Source: Candidatus Gracilibacteria bacterium (GTDB lineage Bacteria; Patescibacteriota; Gracilibacteria; UBA1369; UBA12473). From it: a DNA stretch of 64,000 nt. A program made the position numbers and the translations under genes. Shown piece after piece: positions 25,368-31,766 of the stretch. The notes beneath the pieces were generated by a model, which had not been told where the DNA came from, did not search any database, and saw nothing but the letters and a program-made list of their open reading frames with translations. Location of the stretch: positions 310,001 to 374,000 of the forward strand of contig JBAZZS010000001.1 of assembly GCA_041658685.1 (NCBI GenBank), read 5' to 3'. Numbering within the stretch: position 1 is the stretch's first letter; the number at the start of each line of letters is the position of its first letter.

Positions 25368-26120
25368 TTATTTCTTGAAGGGAATGCAGGGGGAGCTCAC
25401 TTCGCTGCGCTCCGTGAGTGCAATGTCTCTCGCCAAACGCGAAGCATGGAAAAGACTTTCAAATGTTCCGGCATCGGACCAGTCTCCTTTCAAAAAAACC
25501 GCATTCATCGCACTTTTTTCAATGTAAGCATTGTTCACATCCGTGATCTCGAGCTCGCCGCGCGCCGAGGGTTTGAGCGTTCGAATGATCTCAAAAACCG
25601 TGGGATCATACAGATAAAGTCCGGTCACCGCGTATTTGGATTTGGGTTGCTTGGGTTTTTCTTCAATCTTGAGAACGCGGGTGCCATCGAGTTCGGGTAC
25701 ACCAAATCGTTCGGGAGAATCGACCCCTTTTAAGAAAATCGTGGCCCCGGATTGAAAAGAAGAAAAAGTGTCCTTAAAAGAATCCTGGAAAATATTGTCT
25801 CCCAAAATGACAGCCACCGAATCACCGGAAGAAAAACGTTCCGCCAATTGAACTCCTTGCGCGATTCCACCCGCGGTTTCCTGCACCGCATAATAAAAAT
25901 GGCCGCCCATTTTTTCACCGGAACCCAAAAGCTTCATAAAACCGCCCGCGTGCTCGGGCCCGGTCACAATCAAGATGTCTTTGCATCCCGCCTCCAATAA
26001 GGTTTGAATCGAATAAAAAATAACAGGTTTATTGTACACCGGAAGGAGGTGTTTATTTATGACGTCGGTCAAAGGTTTTAACCGATTCCCGAATCCGCCG
26101 GCCAAAATGACACCTTTCAT
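25368..26120 (-). CDS. rmlA: Glucose-1-phosphate thymidylyltransferase
   Basis: Joins dTTP (or UTP) and glucose-1-phosphate to give dTDP-glucose, the first step towards deoxysugars. The 250-aa product shows the nucleotidyltransferase signature GVILAGGFGNRLKPLTDVINK, then VILGDNIF, RFGVPEL, IEEKPKQPKSKYAVTGLYLYD and GDWSDAGTFESL. It is the short-type RmlA. The ATG overlaps the rmlB stop codon by 4 nt, so the two are translationally coupled. The last 15 or so codons, reading LTERSEVSSP, coincide with a short palindrome of the kind found between genes, so the tail looks like repeat DNA captured into the coding frame. Confidence 0.92.
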   Translation of the reverse strand: MKGVILAGGFGNRLKPLTDVINKHLLPVYNKPVIFYSIQTLLEAGCKDILIVTGPEHAGGFMKLLGSGEKMGGHFYYAVQETAGGIAQGVQLAERFSSGDSVAVILGDNIFQDSFKDTFSSFQSGATIFLKGVDSPERFGVPELDGTRVLKIEEKPKQPKSKYAVTGLYLYDPTVFEIIRTLKPSARGELEITDVNNAYIEKSAMNAVFLKGDWSDAGTFESLFHASRLARDIALTERSEVSSPCIPFKK

Positions 26121-27094
26121 AAAGAAGAGTTAGGAAGTAAAGGTTTCCACCATATTTCATGGTTTTTATACCATTCAACCGTAAGTTGGAGCGCAGCGTC
26201 AAAATCATAGGTGGGCTTCCATCCCAGAGCGCGTATTTTTTCCGCGGAAAGCGCATAACGAAAATCATGCCCCAAGCGATCCGCAACATATTCAATTTGA
26301 TCCGGACCTTTCCCTAGTAAATGAAGAATTTTAGTCGTGAGTTCAAGATTGGAAATGCGCTGTCCGGTGCCGATATTGAAAACCTCTCCGGGCTTGGCTT
26401 TTTGCCAAACAAAATCAAGGGCATGACAAAAATCTTGAGTAAAAATCCATTCGCGCACATTTTGTCCCGTTCCATAGATGGGAACCTTTTTCCCTTGAAT
26501 AAGATTGGTTACAAAACGCGGAATAACTTTTTCAGGGAATTGATATGGCCCGAATACATTGCAACTGTGAATCGCGATCACCGGTAACCCATAGGTATGA
26601 TGATACGCGCGAACCAGGTGGTCTCCTCCGGCCTTGGACGCAGAATAAGGAGAATTGGGGAGAAACGGGCTTTCTTCGGTGAATTCTCCGTCGTGAGTGC
26701 TGCCATAGACTTCATCGGTTGAGATTTGGATGTAAAGGGGAGTGGCATGGGTTTTCACGGCTTCCAAGAGGGTATACGTGCCCAACACATCCGTCATAAT
26801 GAATGCTTTTGGCCCATGGATGGATCGATCCACGTGCGTTTCCGCTGCAAAATTAAAAACCACGGAAGGTTGGTGTTCTTTAAAAGCACGATTCACGCAT
26901 TTTTCATCCGTGATATCGCCTTGGATAAAAGTGTAACGAGGATCCTTTTCAATATCTTTTAAATTCGCCAAATTGCCCGCATAGGTGAGAGCATCCAAAT
27001 TCACCACTTCAATTTCGGGATAAGTTTGTAAAACATGGTGAATAAAATTCGATCCAATGAATCCCGCGCCACCGGTGATGAGAATTTTTGCCAT
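26117..27094 (-). CDS. rmlB: dTDP-glucose 4,6-dehydratase
   Basis: Converts dTDP-glucose to dTDP-4-keto-6-deoxyglucose. The start at 27092-27094 gives 325 residues opening with the NAD-binding motif MAKILITGGAGFIGSNF. Further RmlB signatures are FAAETHVDRSI, QISTDEVYGS, SPYSASKAGGDHLVRAY (catalytic YxxxK), NVFGPYQFPEKVIPRF and VREWIFTQDFC. In-frame codons upstream to 27379 lie within the hairpin element and are rejected. rmlC and rmlD are not in the window, so the final sugar is unknown. The product could feed the surface polysaccharide handled by the ligase at 44324. Confidence 0.95.
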   Translation of the reverse strand: MAKILITGGAGFIGSNFIHHVLQTYPEIEVVNLDALTYAGNLANLKDIEKDPRYTFIQGDITDEKCVNRAFKEHQPSVVFNFAAETHVDRSIHGPKAFIMTDVLGTYTLLEAVKTHATPLYIQISTDEVYGSTHDGEFTEESPFLPNSPYSASKAGGDHLVRAYHHTYGLPVIAIHSCNVFGPYQFPEKVIPRFVTNLIQGKKVPIYGTGQNVREWIFTQDFCHALDFVWQKAKPGEVFNIGTGQRISNLELTTKILHLLGKGPDQIEYVADRLGHDFRYALSAEKIRALGWKPTYDFDAALQLTVEWYKNHEIWWKPLLPNSSL

Positions 27095-27113
27095 AAGAAA
27101 ATATTTTAAAACG

Positions 27114-27221
27114 GAGAGGATAGGTGTGTTCCTGAGGTCGCATTTTTTCAAGGGAGGTTCTGCGAGGATCATGATCCGAGCAGGTTCTCCCCATGCGACC
27201 GAGGGAATACCCGATCCTCTC
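27114..27221 (+). repeat. Structured intergenic hairpin element, copy 2
   Basis: Outer stem GAGAGGAT (27114-27121) with ATCCTCTC (27214-27221). The middle stem GGTCGCAT (27136-27143) with ATGCGACC (27193-27200) is flanked by facing GA pairs (27134-27135 and 27201-27202). The inner core GGAG-GTT-CTGC-GA-GGATC mirrors copy 3. Relative to copy 3 one A-T pair in the middle stem has become G-C on both arms. It lies between infB and rmlB. Confidence 0.75.
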
Positions 27222-27247
27222 TGGTAAAAATTGAAATGCGGGGGTCG

Positions 27248-27270
27248 GACACTCCGCTTCGCTACGTGTC
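27248..27270. repeat. Short GACAC/GTGTC palindrome, copy B
   Basis: A 23-nt hairpin with the same ends as those at 22743 and 46256, lying 2 nt from the infB stop codon. It may act as its terminator hairpin. Confidence 0.6.
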
Positions 27271-27272
27271 TG

Positions 27273-29357
27273 TTACAGCGTTCTGTGTTTGGTTTCGTAT
27301 TTATAAATCTCCAAAACATCGCCTTCTTCGAGTTGAATTTTTCCTTTAAATCGAATGCCGCATTCGTTGCCTTTTTCAATTTCTTTCAAATCTTCATTCA
27401 CGAGTTTAAGCCCTGTAATTTCCCCTTCTCCCAAGAGTTCATGATTTCGTTTGACGCGAACTTTGGCCCGAACCGCGGCTTTTCCGTCTCGGATTTTGCA
27501 TCCGGCCACCATTTCTCCTTTGCCGGTATAGAAAATTTTCAACACCTGAGCGTTCCCGAGTTCAACAAGAATGATTTCCGGTTCCAATAATCCGGATAAG
27601 ATCTTTTTAAGATCGCCGAGAAGTTCATAAATGATCTTATACACCGCAACCTCGGTGTGCAGACGATCTGCTAAACGAGAGACTTGCGTCGGAACTTCGG
27701 TATGGAATCCGATCACCATTCCGCGACTGGCCGCCGCCATGGTCACATCGGATTCGGAAATATTTCCAACTCCGGAGTGAATGACTTTGACCGCCACGTC
27801 CGCGGATTTAAGCTCCTTGGCAATGCTTTCCTGAATCGCTTCGAGCGAACCTTTGGTATCGGCTTTAATAACGACTTTAACGGTTTTAAGTTGTCCGACT
27901 TTAATTTGTTCCACAATTTCACCGAGACCGATTCCCATGCCGTGCATTTTTCCTTCTTGGACCAATTCGTGAATTTCCTCGGCTTTTTGACGTCCTTCCC
28001 GTTCGTTTTTAGTGACTTGAAGCATATCTCCGGCTTGAGGAGTTGAGCTCATTCCCACCATCTGCGCCACATCCGAGGGCCCGATGGCTTGCAAACGCTT
28101 TCCTTGATGATCTCGAAGTAATTTTACTCGGCCGTGCGTGGCTCCCACAACAATGGGATCCGACACGTGAAGCGTTCCGGTATTGATAAGAATGGTAGCC
28201 ACAGGCCCGAAATTGGGATCCAGATGAGCTTCCACCACGGTTCCAACCGCCGGGCGATTTGGATTGGCTTTGAGGTTTTGGATTTCAGCCACCACAAGCA
28301 CCATTTCAAGCAATTTATCAATGCCTTCTTTTTTGAGTGCGGAAACCGGCACCATAATGGTATCGCCGCTCCAGTCTTCGGGGAGAAGTCCGTGTTCGCT
28401 GAGTTCTCGTTTTACTTTATCCGGATTGGCTCCGGGTTTGTCCATTTTATTGATGGCCACAATGATCGGAACCCCGGCTTCTTTGGCGTGATTGAGGGCT
28501 TCAAGCGTTTGAGGTTTGACCCCTTCATCCGCAGCCACCACCAAAATCACAATGTCGGTCACACGAGCGCCACGGGCGCGCATCGCGGAAAACGCTTCAT
28601 GTCCGGGAGTATCGAGAAAAGTGATTTTATGGCCGTTTTTGACCACTTGATAAGCGCCGATGTGTTGCGTGATGCCACCGGATTCGGAAGCCACCACATG
28701 AGTGTTGCGAATCGTATCGAGAAGTTGAGTTTTTCCATGATCGACATGGCCCATGACCGTTACCACCGGGGGCCGTTCCTTGAGCACGGAAACATCATCT
28801 TCATGAAGGAGTTTTTCAAGATCGCCTTTTAAAATATCTTCCGAAGAACCTGTGGAACGACGTCGAGCTGTTTTAATCCCGAAATCTCCAGCAATGATGT
28901 TTGCGGTTTCATAATCGATTTGTTGATTGATGTTGGCCAAAATACCGTTTTTCATCAGTTCTCCGATCACGCGTACCGGGCTTAACCTTAATTTTTCCGA
29001 AAATTCTTTCACGGAAATAACATCCGGAAGTTCGATGGCCTCTCCCGGCTTACGAGGAGCTTCTTCCGAAATTTCTGTTTGGGTTGCGGTTTTAGTCACC
29101 ACGGCATGTTTGCCCGCTTTTTGTTTGCGTTGCGTCTTTACGATCTCTTTGTGCATCTGTTGAGCGATCTTTTCATCATAAGCGTCCGCCGTATCTTCCA
29201 TCTCTTTTTTGAATTCTTCTTCGAGAAGCGCCATCAAATCCACATCCATGTTTTTGGTCTTGGGATCAATATCAAAACCGAGCGCCGCACTGCGAGCACG
29301 CAATTTATCAGGGGTAAGCCCCATTTTTTTTGCGAATTGTGTAACCGTTAGAGCCAT
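27273..29357 (-). CDS. infB: Translation initiation factor IF-2
   Basis: GTPase that brings initiator tRNA to the 30S subunit. The 694-aa product has a short N-terminal region with two IF2_N-like helical modules (residues 1-40 and 112-160) and a central G domain with GHVDHGKT (203-210), DTPGHEAFSA and NKMDKPGANP. Beta-barrel domain II, domain III and the tRNA-binding C-terminal domain follow (ending ECGIRFKGKIQLEEGDVLEIY). It is shorter than the E. coli form because the variable N-terminus is reduced. It stands apart from nusA and rbfA; ylxR, usually beside it, is at 34693. The ATG has no Shine-Dalgarno sequence. Confidence 0.97.
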   Translation of the reverse strand: MALTVTQFAKKMGLTPDKLRARSAALGFDIDPKTKNMDVDLMALLEEEFKKEMEDTADAYDEKIAQQMHKEIVKTQRKQKAGKHAVVTKTATQTEISEEAPRKPGEAIELPDVISVKEFSEKLRLSPVRVIGELMKNGILANINQQIDYETANIIAGDFGIKTARRRSTGSSEDILKGDLEKLLHEDDVSVLKERPPVVTVMGHVDHGKTQLLDTIRNTHVVASESGGITQHIGAYQVVKNGHKITFLDTPGHEAFSAMRARGARVTDIVILVVAADEGVKPQTLEALNHAKEAGVPIIVAINKMDKPGANPDKVKRELSEHGLLPEDWSGDTIMVPVSALKKEGIDKLLEMVLVVAEIQNLKANPNRPAVGTVVEAHLDPNFGPVATILINTGTLHVSDPIVVGATHGRVKLLRDHQGKRLQAIGPSDVAQMVGMSSTPQAGDMLQVTKNEREGRQKAEEIHELVQEGKMHGMGIGLGEIVEQIKVGQLKTVKVVIKADTKGSLEAIQESIAKELKSADVAVKVIHSGVGNISESDVTMAAASRGMVIGFHTEVPTQVSRLADRLHTEVAVYKIIYELLGDLKKILSGLLEPEIILVELGNAQVLKIFYTGKGEMVAGCKIRDGKAAVRAKVRVKRNHELLGEGEITGLKLVNEDLKEIEKGNECGIRFKGKIQLEEGDVLEIYKYETKHRTL

Positions 29358-29422
29358 AGCGCGATCAGTGTAATGGAAGATTACAGAAAAGAAAAGAAAA
29401 AGTGATCTGAAAGTAAAAGGGC

Positions 29423-29450
29423 TTGCATAAAATCCGGAATGTGCTAATTT
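29423..29450 (+). promoter_or_regulatory. Predicted promoter for the 169-aa gene
   Basis: TTGCAT (29423-29428), a 16-nt spacer and TAATTT (29445-29450). The leader is about 22 nt, ending in a U-rich stretch before the ATG. Confidence 0.5.
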
Positions 29451-29478
29451 ATGCGCTTAAAATTTAATTTTTACTATT

Positions 29479-29988
29479 ATGGAAAGATTTATCAATATTG
29501 GAAAACCGAATAAACTGGAGGGAACTGAAAGCGTAAAAATGGAATTTAGCCCTGACCATGATAGGGAAGCAGTCGAGGTTAAGAGTGGACTTGAAGTATT
29601 GAAAGGAATAAAAGAAAACAAAGAGTTATTAACCGCCGTATTTAGAAGCCGAGAAACCGAGGTAGATTATTTGAATTCAATGAGTTTTAGAACGCAAAAA
29701 GAAGCTAGAGACTATTTGGAGTCTAGAGGTTTTTCACTTTTGGCAGAGACAGGTCTCAATGATGAATTTATGGCTGTATTTAGAATGGCTCCGTGCGCTG
29801 TTTTAGCCGGACGTCAAAGTGATGGGTCATTCCTATTATCGAATGTGGCTATTGTTGGAATCCATACAGGAAAATTAGGAGTCACCGACGGAGACGCGGC
29901 TGTTTTTTTAAGAAAACACAAAATAGGAGCCGGATCAAAATGCATTAGAAGTTTAAGGCATTCATCTCAACCTGAAGTGACCGTCTAA
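29479..29988 (+). CDS. Uncharacterised protein (169 aa)
   Basis: Not recognised. It is cytoplasmic, with no signal peptide. The N-terminal half is charged and helical (EVKSGLEVLKGIKENKELL), and the C-terminal half appears alpha/beta (FMAVFRMAPCAVLAGRQSD, LSNVAIVGIHTG). Its base composition is somewhat more A/T-rich than the flanking genes. It has its own predicted promoter. Its TAA stop overlaps the TAG stop of the convergent rmuC gene by two shared bases. It could be a lineage-specific gene or recently acquired. Confidence 0.55.
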   Translation: MERFINIGKPNKLEGTESVKMEFSPDHDREAVEVKSGLEVLKGIKENKELLTAVFRSRETEVDYLNSMSFRTQKEARDYLESRGFSLLAETGLNDEFMAVFRMAPCAVLAGRQSDGSFLLSNVAIVGIHTGKLGVTDGDAAVFLRKHKIGAGSKCIRSLRHSSQPEVTV

Positions 29989-31061
29989 ACTTCCTCAATC
30001 TCCTTCACCTCCGTCGTTGGTGTTTGATCGCTCAAGCTCGTCAATTTATCCTTAAATCGAGCGAGGTGACGTTCGGAGTCTGAATAACTATTGCCCGCGC
30101 GCCCGAGATGGGTTCCCACAAGTTCAAAATCCCGTCCGAATTTTTCAAAATCATTATTGAGCCGCCCCAAGGTTGCCAAAATTCCTTTGGCGCCTTGTTC
30201 GATTTGCAATCCGCGAAGGCCCAATAAAATCGCCTGTAAATAAATGTAAAAACTGTTGGGGGACACCGGAATCACGCGCTTCGACAGCGCATATTGGCTC
30301 ACACTTTGATCGTCTTGGTCTTTCACAATCACCTCATAATAAACATTTTCCGCCGGGATATACATGAGGGCAAAATCAAACGTTCCTTCATCCGGAAGAA
30401 TGTATTTCGAAGCAATGGCATCCACGTGTTTTTTCACATCCGAGAAAAATACTTTTTGCGCTTTTTTGCGAGATTCATCGTTTTCGGTCTCGAGAATTCG
30501 CTTAAAATTTTCAAGCGGAAATTTGGCATCCACCGGCACTTTCATTTGATCGCGAAGTTGAATCACGGCATCCACGACCGCGCCACTTTTAAATTTATAT
30601 TGAAGTGAAAAATTTTCTTTGGGAAAAATTTGAGAGAGAAGATCCCCGAGAAAAAGCTCTCCAAGGCTTCCTCTAAGCTTCGGCGCTTGCAGGATTTCCT
30701 GAAGCCCTCGAATATCTTTTCCAATATCAAAAATACGTTTGGTGCCCTCTGTAAGTTCCGCGAGCTTGCTTTGAACCGTGTTCACGGCCTTGGCCGCGTT
30801 ATCGAGTCGTTCTCCAATGTTGCGATGGGTGCGATCCGTCATTTCCACGCCTTCCTTGAGTCGCTGATCCACTCGAGTAGAAAGCGTATTGAGCTGATCC
30901 AGCATCATTTTCATGTTTCCCATGAACTGTTGGCGAATCTGTTCATTCAATTGCTCGGCGGTTTGAGCCCCCGGCTCCTGGCGCTTTTTTAAAAATCCGC
31001 CCAAGAAGTAAAAGGCCACAGACGCGATCACAACGCCAATAATGAGTCCGGTGAAATCCAT
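29985..31061 (-). CDS. rmuC: RmuC-family DNA recombination protein
   Basis: RmuC limits DNA inversions at short inverted repeats and contains a restriction-endonuclease-like domain. The 358-aa product has an N-terminal membrane segment (residues 4-24) and a coiled coil (about 30-110). The RmuC core follows: QAPKLRGSLGELFLGDLL, VDAVIQLRDQMKVPVDAKFPLENF with PD-(D/E)xK-like D...DAK residues, then FALMYIPAENVYYEVI and RVIPVSPNSFYIYLQAI. All signatures match. Given the many inverted repeats in this genome, a protein that acts at such repeats is worth noting. It is probably monocistronic. Confidence 0.92.
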   Translation of the reverse strand: MDFTGLIIGVVIASVAFYFLGGFLKKRQEPGAQTAEQLNEQIRQQFMGNMKMMLDQLNTLSTRVDQRLKEGVEMTDRTHRNIGERLDNAAKAVNTVQSKLAELTEGTKRIFDIGKDIRGLQEILQAPKLRGSLGELFLGDLLSQIFPKENFSLQYKFKSGAVVDAVIQLRDQMKVPVDAKFPLENFKRILETENDESRKKAQKVFFSDVKKHVDAIASKYILPDEGTFDFALMYIPAENVYYEVIVKDQDDQSVSQYALSKRVIPVSPNSFYIYLQAILLGLRGLQIEQGAKGILATLGRLNNDFEKFGRDFELVGTHLGRAGNSYSDSERHLARFKDKLTSLSDQTPTTEVKEIEEV

Positions 31062-31130
31062 ATAATTATCTTACGGAGTTCGCTTTAAGATAAAAAGAGG
31101 AAATTTTACATGTGACCTGGAAAATCGCGC

Positions 31131-31159
31131 TTGACGTACTAAGTTAGACGTGATACAAT
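31131..31159 (+). promoter_or_regulatory. Consensus promoter of an orphan RNA locus
   Basis: TTGACG (31131-31136), a 17-nt spacer and TACAAT (31154-31159) preceded by TGA. This is among the best promoters in the window, yet no protein gene follows on the plus strand. Transcription should begin near 31166. Confidence 0.75.
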
Positions 31160-31165
31160 TATACG

Positions 31166-31575
31166 ATCCACAAAAAATAGAGGATCAAAAAGTTCCTTCA
31201 CAATTCAAGTTCTTAAGGAGAAACCTGTTGAGTAGATTTTTACTGTTTTTGTTTGAGTTTACTCTGCAGATTCCTCCTTAAGGGCACGCTTAACACCTGC
31301 ATCGGTCGATGGATAAGGTTTCCCGACGTTTTGTTCTTTCGACTGAATTCTCTGTTCCGGTTCGGGCTTTGATCACCGGCATGGAAGGTTTGGACGCAGG
31401 GTGTAATCTTCTTTTGAGGGCTCATCCCCTTGAATAAAGGTTATAGAGGACATGGATTTTGAGAGTTGGTCTGCCCATACTTAAAGTTCTTTCCTTTCAT
31501 TCCACAATAATAATCTTATTATGGAGTGACCTTGGTTTCCGATGAGGTTTTTGCGTCTCCTTGAGGAGTTTTTTT
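31166..31575 (+). ncRNA. Candidate structured non-coding RNA, identity unknown
   Basis: This stretch of about 410 nt lies between a strong promoter and CTCC-TTGA-GGAG followed by seven T (31557-31575), a weak terminator. Hairpins inside: GATCC/GGATC at the 5' end; CTTAAGGAG (31212-31220) with CTCCTTAAG (31274-31282); and a hairpin of about 12 bp at 31498-31528. The AAGGAG in the second helix precedes a TTG-started frame of 17 codons (31228-31281) whose end supplies the pairing strand, so a leader peptide is possible. I looked for RNase P, tmRNA, SRP and 6S signatures and found no match. The remaining bases to the helicase gene hold the branched repeat. Confidence 0.55.
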
Positions 31576-31595
31576 ATAGCTTTGTGCAAATGAAT

Positions 31596-31737
31596 GAGGT
31601 CGGCAAGGTGCTTTTGGACAATTCCGGAGCGCCAATCGGCTTGGTTTTCGTAAAGCGAAACGATTGGCGCGAGGCATAGCGGACGGTCGCCGCTGGAGCG
31701 ACCGGACCGCGGTGACCAAAAGCATTTTGTCGACCTC
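31596..31737 (+). other. Multi-branched inverted repeat (cloverleaf-like)
   Basis: Arms 31596-31617 and 31716-31737 are complementary over 22 positions; the three differences all become G-U pairs if the plus strand is RNA. Inside are a hairpin with stem 31629-31638/31661-31670 (GCGCCAATCG/CGATTGGCGC) and another with 31684-31690/31698-31704 (CGGTCGC/GCGACCG). It follows the ncRNA candidate and precedes the convergent helicase gene. Confidence 0.6.
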
Positions 31738-31766
31738 AGAAAAAATAGAACAATAAGAATTTTTTG

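Noticed and set aside
28134..28832. 232-codon frame antisense to infB
   Set aside because: It is the mirror of conserved IF-2 codons; composition is His/Phe-rich as expected for a shadow frame.
31166..31740. RNase P RNA, tmRNA, SRP RNA or 6S RNA in the large non-coding region
   Set aside because: None of the hallmark conserved strings of these RNAs was found on either strand, so a specific name is not justified.
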